From Bacteroidota bacterium (GTDB lineage: Bacteria > Bacteroidota > Bacteroidia > Chitinophagales > Chitinophagaceae): a stretch of DNA of 64,000 nucleotides. Both the position numbers and the translations under genes were made by a program. A model generated the notes under the pieces. That model was not told the DNA's origin. It did no database searches and saw only the letters and a list, made by a program, of their open reading frames with translations. Shown piece by piece: positions 43,329-51,283 of the stretch; positions within the stretch are counted from its first letter, which is position 1, and each line of letters starts with the position of its first letter. The stretch spans positions 124,001-188,000 of the forward strand of contig JAGWRO010000040.1 of the NCBI GenBank assembly GCA_028876495.1, given 5' to 3'.

Positions 43329-45272
43329 TTACTTCATAATCACCATTCCTATTTCCCTGGTTAATTGCATTTCCATTTCTTTTAAATGATTATGAGTTTG
43401 CATAAGCAATATTTGTTTTTCTCCGAAATGGTTTTTGATAAATAATTCTTCTTCATTAAGTCTTATCAACTTTTTGATTCGTTTCAATTCGAGATATCGC
43501 ATGGTAGATACAACATCTGTTTTATAATTTCCCTCTCTTGTGGGCACAGCCATTTCATATTTTTGTTCCCATCCATCACTTACTTCATAAGGAAATTCAA
43601 TTAAATGCACTACAGCATTACTCATTTCAAGATCATCCATATACAAAAAACTTTTGGCTGTTGGCTCAAGTTTTTCATCATACCAGGTTTTGTAAGTATT
43701 TATTATTTTTTTGAGCATGGGATCTTCAACAGTCTCATCATCTATAAAATCATGCAATAAATAATCTGCTACTTTTTTTTCACTGTCCCATTCATTTAGA
43801 CCATATTCAAGTAAGCATCTTACCAATGATCTTTCATGATAAATTTCATCCTTTATAAGTTCGAGTGATTCCTGTTCTTCAGAAGTGGTTTCAGGAATTT
43901 GGTTGCCTGGCTGCTGTGAAAAATTCTCCTGTTGAAAAAGTTTTTTTTCTTCTTTTGAAAATTTTTCTCTGATAAATTTATTGACAAGATTATGCAATCC
44001 TGCTTCGTCTACTTTTAATATTTCAGCAGTTTTTTGAATATAATCCTGTTGTTTAGTAAAGTCTTCCGCTTTGTTGATTTTGGAAATAGATTCCGCAATC
44101 CTGTTTACAATTTGCGCTTTCTTATTAGTGTCATCCCCGGCTTCAGCTAAAGAAAATTCAAGTTGAAATAAAATGAAATCTTTTTTATTCTCTTTAATAA
44201 AAGTTGAAAATGCCGATGCTCCCAATTTATTTACATAACTATCCGGATCTTCCTGGTTGGGCAACAAAGCCATTTGAACATTTAAGCCTTCTTCAAGTGC
44301 GAGATCCAATCCGCGTAAGGCTGCTTTTACACCGGCAGCATCGCCATCATATAAAATGGTAAGATTAGAAGTGTATTTTTTTATCAAACGTAATTGGTCG
44401 GGAGTAAGAGAAGTTCCACCACTGGCCACCACATTTTCTATTCCTGCCTGGTGAAGTGAAACTACATCTGTATATCCTTCTACCAAAAGGCATTCATCAT
44501 ACTTGTCAATTGCCTGACGCGCAAACCACAATCCATAAAGAATTTTACTTTTTACATAAATTTCATTTTCAGGAGTATTAATATATTTCGGTGCTTTATC
44601 ATTTTTCCTGATGAGGCGCGCACCAAAGCCACAAACTTTTCCTGATTGATTATGGACCGGGAAAATAACACGGCCTCTGTAATTATCCTGCAGTCCGCTT
44701 TCTCTTGCAACAACCAAACCTGATTTTTGCAAAAGTTCTTTATTAAATTGTTTTTCCAGCGCTGCATTTGCAAATGCAGCGCGCGCTTCAGGGTTATAAC
44801 CTAATTCAAATTTGTTGATTATTTCTTCCCTGAAACCTCTTTCTTTTAGATAGCTAAGGCCTATATTAATTCCTTCTTCAGAATTAAATAAAGTGGTACT
44901 AAAAAACTGCTGTGCAAATTTGTTGATGATGTAAAGACTATCTGCAGCTTGTTGTTGTTGCTTGTATTCAGGGCTTGTTTCTTTTTCTTCAATCTCGACA
45001 TTGTATTTAACAGCCAGCCATTTCAGCGCTTCTATATAGCTGTATTTTTCATGCTCCATCAAAAAATTGATGGCATTTCCACTGCGCCCGCAGCCAAAGC
45101 ATTTATAAATTTCTTTTGATGGGGAGACAGTAAAAGAAGGCGTTTTTTCGTTGTGGAAAGGACACAGTCCAATATAATTGGTACCTCTTTTCCTTAACTT
45201 AACAAAGGAATTGATGATCTCTATAATATCGATTCTGCTAACAATTTGCTGTATCGTTTCCTGCGGTATCAT
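43329..45272 (-). CDS. dnaG: DNA primase
   Basis: DnaG makes RNA primers for replication. The 647-residue protein has the CHC2 zinc finger (Cys37, His40, Cys58, Cys61 in GLCPFHNEKTPSF...KCFGCGRSG), the RNA polymerase basic domain (VIFPVHNQSGKVCGFGARL), the TOPRIM centre (CLLVEGYTDVVSLHQ, ILYDGDAAG, NQEDPDSYV) and a C-terminal helicase-binding region of the usual size. On the same strand, upstream, lies a possible 32-codon membrane peptide gene and a promoter box, so the two may form one transcript. Confidence 0.97.
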   Translation of the reverse strand: MIPQETIQQIVSRIDIIEIINSFVKLRKRGTNYIGLCPFHNEKTPSFTVSPSKEIYKCFGCGRSGNAINFLMEHEKYSYIEALKWLAVKYNVEIEEKETSPEYKQQQQAADSLYIINKFAQQFFSTTLFNSEEGINIGLSYLKERGFREEIINKFELGYNPEARAAFANAALEKQFNKELLQKSGLVVARESGLQDNYRGRVIFPVHNQSGKVCGFGARLIRKNDKAPKYINTPENEIYVKSKILYGLWFARQAIDKYDECLLVEGYTDVVSLHQAGIENVVASGGTSLTPDQLRLIKKYTSNLTILYDGDAAGVKAALRGLDLALEEGLNVQMALLPNQEDPDSYVNKLGASAFSTFIKENKKDFILFQLEFSLAEAGDDTNKKAQIVNRIAESISKINKAEDFTKQQDYIQKTAEILKVDEAGLHNLVNKFIREKFSKEEKKLFQQENFSQQPGNQIPETTSEEQESLELIKDEIYHERSLVRCLLEYGLNEWDSEKKVADYLLHDFIDDETVEDPMLKKIINTYKTWYDEKLEPTAKSFLYMDDLEMSNAVVHLIEFPYEVSDGWEQKYEMAVPTREGNYKTDVVSTMRYLELKRIKKLIRLNEEELFIKNHFGEKQILLMQTHNHLKEMEMQLTREIGMVIMK

Positions 45273-45337
45273 GTGCTTCTTTCTTTGTTTCTGGCAATTG
45301 TTTTATTGCGAAAATCTTTCGTTCCGTCAGATAAATC

Positions 45338-45436
45338 TTAATAAGTCAACTTCAGGCAAACCCAGGCAATAAACACTACTAATATTAACGTAACTATCAT
45401 AGTAGTTACAAAATTTTTCATTGTAATAACACTCAT
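45338..45436 (-). CDS. possible small membrane peptide, 32 aa
   Basis: An ATG frame of 32 codons lies 65 bp upstream of dnaG on the same strand. The product MSVITMKNFVTTMIVTLILV... has one clear transmembrane helix (about residues 9-28) and ends in CLKLTY. Such one-helix peptides are commonly missed. A TAGCTTTG box (45493-45500) lies about 57 bp upstream. Family and function are unknown. Confidence 0.55.
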   Translation of the reverse strand: MSVITMKNFVTTMIVTLILVVFIAWVCLKLTY

Positions 45437-45492
45437 GTCTTTAAATTTTTTATCTAATTTATGCGAAGTAAAAGAAAATTTCTTTCATTTTG

Positions 45493-45500
45493 CAAAGCTA
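45493..45500 (-). promoter_or_regulatory. promoter -7 box TAGCTTTG for the small peptide and dnaG
   Basis: Exact TAnnTTTG match on the minus strand upstream of the 32-codon frame and dnaG. The rest of the 409-bp dnaG/thiolase spacer is AT-rich with no further gene. Confidence 0.55.
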
Positions 45501-45656
45501 TAAATATCCGATTTTTTTCTTATTAAAATATGGGTCACTTTTAGAATTTGACTTTTTGCTTTTTTTTACTTTTTGTAAAGATTATTTGACGTAAACCATT
45601 TATCACGCTGTTAGAATTGTTATTATTTCACTTTTTAGGCCCGCTGCTAATTTCAT

Positions 45657-45664
45657 TACCTTTG
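45657..45664 (+). promoter_or_regulatory. thiolase promoter, -7 box TACCTTTG
   Basis: Exact TAnnTTTG match, 17 bp upstream of the ATG, giving a leader near 10 nt. Confidence 0.72.
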
Positions 45665-45681
45665 TTAGATAACGAAAAAAT

Positions 45682-46866
45682 ATGGAAAAAAAAGAGGTTT
45701 ATATCCTGTCGGCAGTTCGTACACCGATTGGAAGTTTTGGCGGAAGCCTTAAAGATATTCCGACAACAAAATTAGGAGCAACAGCTATTAGAGGTGCTGT
45801 GGAAAGGGCGGGTATAAAAGCCGCAGATGTTGAGGAAGTATATATGGGCTGTGTGTTGCAAGCTAACCTGGGACAAGCTCCGGCGCGGCAGGCAGCGATT
45901 TATGCGGGCCTCCCTGAAAATGTCTGTTGCACAACAGTGAATAAAGTTTGTGCAAGTGGTATGAAAGCAATTATGAATGGCGTACAAAGTATTTTGCTGG
46001 GTGATGTAGATGTGGTGGTTGCCGGAGGTATGGAAAATATGAGCAGCGCTCCTTTTTATGCTCCTTCAGTTCGCTGGGGAAACAAATACGGAAATTCTGT
46101 TCTTATAGATGGAATGGTAAAAGACGGCTTGACAGATGTTTATAAAGATTATGCAATGGGAAATGCTGCAGAATTGTGTGCAAGAGAATGTAATATTTCA
46201 CGCAATCAACAGGATGAATTTGCTATTGAAAGCTATAAGCGCAGCCAGGCATCGGTATACGAAGGAAAATTTGAAAATGAAATTGTAGGAGTGGAGATTC
46301 CACAGAGAAAAGGTGATCCTTTTATCATGTTGAAAGATGAAGAACCGTTTAATGTGAAATTCGAAAAAATCCCGGATTTAAAATCACCATTTGAAAAGGG
46401 CGGAAGTGTAACTGCTGCAAATGCAAGTACGATAAACGATGGGGCGGCCGCTGTTGTATTGATGAGCAAAGAAAAAGCAGATAGCTTGGGATTAAAGCCT
46501 ATTGCAAAAATCCTCAGTTATGCTGATGCTGAACAAGCTCCTGAATGGTTTACTACAACGCCTTCTTTGGCAGTGCCAAAAGCGATAAAAAAGGCTGGTT
46601 TGGAAATTAGCGATGTCGATTTTTTTGAATTGAATGAGGCGTTTAGTGTAGTGGGAATAGTAAATACAGAGAACATGAAACTCGATACTTCGAAAGTAAA
46701 TGTAAATGGTGGTGCAGTTGCACTTGGTCATCCGTTAGGAGCAAGCGGCGCAAGAATCATCGTTACTTTAATCAATGTTTTAAAACAGAATAACGGAAAA
46801 ATTGGTGCAGCAGGAATATGTAATGGTGGCGGCGGCGCAAGTGCCATGGTTATTGAATTATGCTGA
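45682..46866 (+). CDS. acetyl-CoA C-acetyltransferase (thiolase)
   Basis: A 394-residue thiolase. The nucleophile is Cys90 (NKVCASGMKA), the His of HPLGASGAR and the second Cys of GICNGGGGASA complete the catalytic set, and NEAF is present. This size and the CNGGGGASA form suit the biosynthetic or degradative acetoacetyl-CoA thiolase group; direction cannot be told from sequence. No other beta-oxidation gene lies nearby, though icmF elsewhere in the window suggests short-chain acyl-CoA metabolism. It has its own promoter and no obvious terminator. Confidence 0.95.
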   Translation: MEKKEVYILSAVRTPIGSFGGSLKDIPTTKLGATAIRGAVERAGIKAADVEEVYMGCVLQANLGQAPARQAAIYAGLPENVCCTTVNKVCASGMKAIMNGVQSILLGDVDVVVAGGMENMSSAPFYAPSVRWGNKYGNSVLIDGMVKDGLTDVYKDYAMGNAAELCARECNISRNQQDEFAIESYKRSQASVYEGKFENEIVGVEIPQRKGDPFIMLKDEEPFNVKFEKIPDLKSPFEKGGSVTAANASTINDGAAAVVLMSKEKADSLGLKPIAKILSYADAEQAPEWFTTTPSLAVPKAIKKAGLEISDVDFFELNEAFSVVGIVNTENMKLDTSKVNVNGGAVALGHPLGASGARIIVTLINVLKQNNGKIGAAGICNGGGGASAMVIELC

Positions 46867-47213
46867 TAAACAGATTTGCAATTCAATATTAAATAGGCCT
46901 GAAGAAAATTTTAGTTATTTGTTTGTTTACTATATTCAATATTCAATATTTCATCAGATATTTTACCAAATTCGGAAGTTGAATATTTCAAATTTTCATG
47001 TGGTAATTTTTCCCTTCTCTTTTTATTTTAAGATGAAAGAGACACTATCTATTAATCGTACCTGTTAGTTATTGATATACAATTAGTTATTAAAATATTT
47101 TTTCTTTAGGTATTGGTGCATTTCCCTTCATTTTATTTATACAAAATATTGCAATAAAATCTGTTTTTTCCCGTTTACTAATAGGTTAGGAGTATTAATT
47201 TAAATCTACGCCT
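46867..47213. other. 347-bp intergenic region, AT-rich with short repeats
   Basis: Contains copy 10 of the dispersed motif and repeated AATATTCAATATTC-type sequence around 46930-46990. I see no credible gene, no strong hairpin and no TAnnTTTG box for the downstream secreted-protein gene. Confidence 0.6.
46915..46933 (-). repeat. AGYAAACRAA-type intergenic motif, copy 10
   Basis: ATAGTAAACAAACAAATAA on the minus strand, 48 bp after the thiolase stop; opposite to both flanking genes. Confidence 0.6.
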
Positions 47214-49154
47214 ATGAAAAAGATATTTTACATTCTATTTCTTTTTTTTAATGCAAATGTTTACAGTCAAATAATCACACCTTCACTAGATGCAAACTTT
47301 GGGGTAGATGCAGATTTAAGAGCTAATAACTGGTTATTAGGAGATGGGGATGATGACTGGTTTTCACAAAATTTACTTTCAGGCATAGGAGTAATTGATA
47401 CTACAGGGGCTTCCTCGATCAAAGCTCAATATGCAATTAATCCCGCATTTAGATATTCTTCCTTTTACCGAGGAATGAGTGTACCACCCTTTTCTGTGGT
47501 TAATGATAAATTATTGTTGGGCGCGGCTTTTATACGTGATTATCACGGGAATGATTCTACTTCATTTTCGGGAAGTAAGAATGGTGATAGTCCCGGAAAT
47601 TGGTATTCACCTCCTACCCAGCCTGTACCTAATAAAAATGATATTCTGGACGTGATGATGCATGTAAGAAGAGATGGTCCCTCAATGAGTGATTCACTAT
47701 GGTTATTTGGTGGTGTTTCCATTGATGGAACAACAGGAGACAGGTATTTTGATTTTGAAATGTATCAGACTGATCTTTCTTTTAACAAAACTTTGGGTAC
47801 TTTTTCAGGGTATGGGCCAGATGCAGGACATACTGCCTGGACTTTTGACGCATCTGGTAAGGTAACATCCCCTGGAGATATTATTTTCTCCGCTGATTAC
47901 GGAAGTTCTACTTTAACAAGCATTGAAGCAAGAATATGGATTGACAAGGCCTCAATGTTAATAACGCCGACGAATTTTAACTGGAGTGGAACTTTTGATG
48001 GTGCAAGCAATGGTGCCCAATACGGATATGCAGGAATAACACCTAAGACGTCGGGTAATTTTTATACAGGCCTCGAGAATCCAATCAACACCTGGGCGGG
48101 AGCTTTTTCATTGATTGTTGGGAATAACAGTGTTCAAACCAATTATACTCCAGGACAATTTATGGAATTTTCTGTTAACCTTACCAAACTGGGCTTGGAT
48201 CCCAACACGATGGTCGGAAAAAGCAGTTGTGATATGCCTTTTAGAAGATTTATGGTAAAATCCCGTTCTTCGATGTCTTTCACTTCACAACTAAAGGATT
48301 TTGTGGCACCGGTTGATTTTTTCCAATCTGCTGCCGGAAATGCAACATCTGATGGCTCCCTCTATTGTGGCATAACGGGTCCTGTCACTTTGTATGTTTC
48401 TAATGCAGTCAGTAGTTCAACATACACCTGGACCACTACAGATGGACACATAGTTTCTGATCCTGTTAATGATTCCGTAACTGTTGATTCTGCGGGTACT
48501 TATGTAGTATCTCAACAATTGCAATCTTTTTGCCCAACTTATTCTACTGATACTGTAGTTGTTGCTCCTTTTGACCCAAGCTGTAACGTGTTAAAGACTA
48601 CAATTACCGATTTTTTTGGAACGATTGTTAATGACAATAATATGCTCAACTGGTCGGTAACGAATAACAATGAAATCCGTTTTTTTGAAGTTGAAAGAAG
48701 TGCAGATGGTATAAACTTTTTTCCACTACAGACAATAAATTCGGTTGCTTCAGACTTTCCATCAGTAAATTATAAATTTACTGATGATGATGTACCTAAA
48801 GAGTCAAATGCTGCTTATTACAGGTTAAAAATAATTAACGTTGCCAACCAGGTTTCTTACAGTAAAATAATCAGATTGTCAATTAATGGAAGCTTAAATG
48901 GAAGGGTAAAGATATTTCCAAACCCGGTAACTGATAATTTACAAGTATGTATTTATGCACCATATCGACAAAATGTGGAATTATTTATTTATGATGGTTC
49001 TGGCAGGCTAATGCGAAGTACTTATTCTACCATTGACAAAGGAAATACAAAACTTAACATTTCAGATTTTAAAAGCTGGCCAATTGGCATTTATTCGGTA
49101 AAAGTAGTAGCAGGCAATGATCTCTTCATTAATAAAATGATTTTAAAAAGATAA
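47214..49154 (+). CDS. secreted protein with type IX secretion C-terminal sorting domain
   Basis: A 646-residue exported protein. The signal peptide is MKKIFYILFLFFNANVYSQ. A beta-rich body of about 350 residues (WLLGDGDDDWFSQN..., MHVRRDGPSMSDSLWLFGG, Trp- and Gly-rich) has no recognised catalytic domain. It is followed by an Ig-like region (YCGITGPVTLYVSNAVSSST), a fibronectin-like stretch (FFEVERSADGINFFPLQTI) and a type A C-terminal sorting domain (about 565-646: KIFPNPVTDNLQV, ELFIYDGSGRL, WPIGIYSVKVV, KMILKR). It is therefore a T9SS cargo, exported across the outer membrane. What it binds is unknown. Confidence 0.88.
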   Translation: MKKIFYILFLFFNANVYSQIITPSLDANFGVDADLRANNWLLGDGDDDWFSQNLLSGIGVIDTTGASSIKAQYAINPAFRYSSFYRGMSVPPFSVVNDKLLLGAAFIRDYHGNDSTSFSGSKNGDSPGNWYSPPTQPVPNKNDILDVMMHVRRDGPSMSDSLWLFGGVSIDGTTGDRYFDFEMYQTDLSFNKTLGTFSGYGPDAGHTAWTFDASGKVTSPGDIIFSADYGSSTLTSIEARIWIDKASMLITPTNFNWSGTFDGASNGAQYGYAGITPKTSGNFYTGLENPINTWAGAFSLIVGNNSVQTNYTPGQFMEFSVNLTKLGLDPNTMVGKSSCDMPFRRFMVKSRSSMSFTSQLKDFVAPVDFFQSAAGNATSDGSLYCGITGPVTLYVSNAVSSSTYTWTTTDGHIVSDPVNDSVTVDSAGTYVVSQQLQSFCPTYSTDTVVVAPFDPSCNVLKTTITDFFGTIVNDNNMLNWSVTNNNEIRFFEVERSADGINFFPLQTINSVASDFPSVNYKFTDDDVPKESNAAYYRLKIINVANQVSYSKIIRLSINGSLNGRVKIFPNPVTDNLQVCIYAPYRQNVELFIYDGSGRLMRSTYSTIDKGNTKLNISDFKSWPIGIYSVKVVAGNDLFINKMILKR

Positions 49155-49238
49155 ATTAATGAAAATTCGCTTTTTTATTACAATATTCTCTGGCATTATT
49201 TTTTAATAAAATTGTATTTTTACCTATAATTTTTTTTA

Positions 49239-51167
49239 ATGGAAATATCACCCGGGCCTTTGCTACAAAAAATAAATTCCCCTAAGGATTTAAAAAAAAT
49301 AGATCGTACACAATTGCACCAGCTAAGTGACGAACTGCGTCAGTATATTGTGGATGTGGTAAGTGTTCATGGCGGACATTTTGCGGCTAGCCTTGGTGTG
49401 GTTGAACTTACCGTCGCTTTGCATTATGCATACAATACGCCATACGACCAATTAGTTTGGGATGTTGGCCACCAGGCTTATGGCCATAAAATACTAACAG
49501 GTCGCCGGGATAATTTTAATACGATCAGAAAAAAAGATGGCTTGAGTGGTTTCCCTAAAAGGGCAGAAAGTGAATACGATACTTTTGGTGTAGGGCATTC
49601 TTCCACCTCCATTTCCGCTGCTTTAGGAATGGCGATGGCTTCTCATTATAAAGGTGAAGATGATCGTCAACATGTTGCTATTATTGGCGACGGTGCCATG
49701 ACTGCAGGTGAAGCATTTGAAGCCATGAATCATGCAGGAATAGAGAAAAGTAATTTGCTCATTATCCTTAATGATAATTGCATGAGCATTGATCCGAATG
49801 TGGGTGCTTTAAAAGAATATCTTACTGATATTACCACATCTCAAACCTACAATAGAATACGTGATGATTTTTGGAAAGCTTTAGGTAAACTTCCGGGTAA
49901 GACTTTCTCCCGAAAGATGGTTTCCAAAATTGAAGCTTCTTTAAAAGGTATGGTAAGTAAAAGCAGCAATCTCTTCGAATCATTAAACATCCGCTATTTC
50001 GGTCCGATTGATGGCCATAATATCACCAAATTGGTTGATACTTTGCAGGACATGAAAGAGATTCCCGGCCCTAAATTATTGCACATAAAAACTGTAAAAG
50101 GGAAAGGCTTTGAATTGGCAGAAAAGGATCAAACCAAATGGCACGCGCCCGGTTTGTTTGATAAAATCACCGGTGAAATATTCAAGAAAAAATTTGATAT
50201 TCCTCAACCTCCAAAATACCAGGACGTTTTCGGATATACGATAATTGAACTTGCTGAAAAAAATGATAAAATAATGGGCGTTACACCAGCAATGCCCAGC
50301 GGGTGTTCGTTGAAATACATGATGGAACAAATGCCTGCGCGTGCCTTTGATGTAGGGATTTGTGAACAACATGCTGTTACGTTAAGTGCAGGTATGGCCA
50401 CCCAGGGATTGCGGGTTTTCTGCAATATTTATTCTTCTTTTATGCAGCGTGCTTACGACCAGGTAGTGCACGATGTAGCACTTCAAAATTTGCCGGTCAT
50501 ATTTTGTCTTGATAGGGCAGGGCTTGTAGGCGAAGATGGTGCAACACACCAGGGAGCTTATGATATTGCCTACATGCGTTGCATTCCGAATATGATTGTG
50601 AGCGCTCCGATGAATGAAAGCGAATTGAGAAACCTGATGTATACGGCGCAATTAGAGTCTACCAAAAATCCTTTTGTGATCCGTTATCCGCGCGGTCAGG
50701 CAGTGAAAGCAGATTGGAAAACACCGATGAAGGAGATCCCAATAGGGAAAGGTAGAAAATTAAAAGATGGTGAAGAAATTGCCATTCTTTCTTTTGGGCA
50801 TCCCGGCAATTTTGCTGCTGAAGCTATAAGGGATGTAAAGCAGGAAGGTTTAAATCCTGCTCATTATGATATGCGTTTTGCAAAACCATTGGACGAACAA
50901 ATGTTGCATGAAGTCTTCAAAAAATATTCAAAAATAATTACGGTAGAAGACGGAACTGTAGTGGGAGGTTTTGGTTCTGCTATTTTAGAATTTATGAATC
51001 AACATAATTATAAAGCTGACGTTAAAATATTAGGTATTCCTGATGAGATAATTGAACATGCTTCTCAAAAGCAACAGCAACAGTATGTCGGTATTGATGC
51101 CGCTCATATCGCTGATGCAATAAGAGAAATAAGCAAAATTGAAGTAAATAAATTATTGGAAAGATAG
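49239..51167 (+). CDS. dxs: 1-deoxy-D-xylulose-5-phosphate synthase
   Basis: Condenses pyruvate and glyceraldehyde 3-phosphate in the first step of the MEP isoprenoid pathway; needs thiamine diphosphate and magnesium. The 642 residues are full length. The ThDP motif starts GDGAMTAGEAFEAMNHAG and ends NDNCMSIDPNVG; the transketolase pyrimidine domain shows VGICEQHAVTLSAGMA with the catalytic Glu, and DRAGLVGEDGATHQGAYD. The C-terminal domain (EDGTVVGGFGSAI) is intact. The stop is followed by a TTAGGG-like stretch. No terminator is clear before the convergent GH92 gene. Confidence 0.97.
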   Translation: MEISPGPLLQKINSPKDLKKIDRTQLHQLSDELRQYIVDVVSVHGGHFAASLGVVELTVALHYAYNTPYDQLVWDVGHQAYGHKILTGRRDNFNTIRKKDGLSGFPKRAESEYDTFGVGHSSTSISAALGMAMASHYKGEDDRQHVAIIGDGAMTAGEAFEAMNHAGIEKSNLLIILNDNCMSIDPNVGALKEYLTDITTSQTYNRIRDDFWKALGKLPGKTFSRKMVSKIEASLKGMVSKSSNLFESLNIRYFGPIDGHNITKLVDTLQDMKEIPGPKLLHIKTVKGKGFELAEKDQTKWHAPGLFDKITGEIFKKKFDIPQPPKYQDVFGYTIIELAEKNDKIMGVTPAMPSGCSLKYMMEQMPARAFDVGICEQHAVTLSAGMATQGLRVFCNIYSSFMQRAYDQVVHDVALQNLPVIFCLDRAGLVGEDGATHQGAYDIAYMRCIPNMIVSAPMNESELRNLMYTAQLESTKNPFVIRYPRGQAVKADWKTPMKEIPIGKGRKLKDGEEIAILSFGHPGNFAAEAIRDVKQEGLNPAHYDMRFAKPLDEQMLHEVFKKYSKIITVEDGTVVGGFGSAILEFMNQHNYKADVKILGIPDEIIEHASQKQQQQYVGIDAAHIADAIREISKIEVNKLLER

Positions 51168-51257
51168 GGTTAGGGTTAGAACGTTTAGAATTTTTTAGAT
51201 GGTTTAGTTTTTGGGTTTTAATCTGTGCAATCCTTTGCAACAAAATAAAAATCTCTT

Positions 51258-51277
51258 TTATTCCTTCGTTTACTATT
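51258..51277 (-). repeat. AGYAAACRAA-type intergenic motif, copy 11
   Basis: AATAGTAAACGAAGGAATAA on the minus strand, 6 nt after the GH92 stop; continues into AAGAGATTTTTATTTTG, close to the copies at 30088 and 62479. Confidence 0.65.
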
Positions 51278-51283
51278 GTTAAT

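Noticed and set aside
46802-47068. 88-codon plus-strand frame at the thiolase end
   Set aside because: It begins inside the thiolase gene in another frame and runs into repetitive AT-rich spacer; composition is typical of a chance frame.
51165-51182. TTAGGGTTAGGG sequence after dxs, like a telomere or tandem repeat
   Set aside because: Only two units; it is a short TTAG-rich spacer and bacteria of this group have circular chromosomes.
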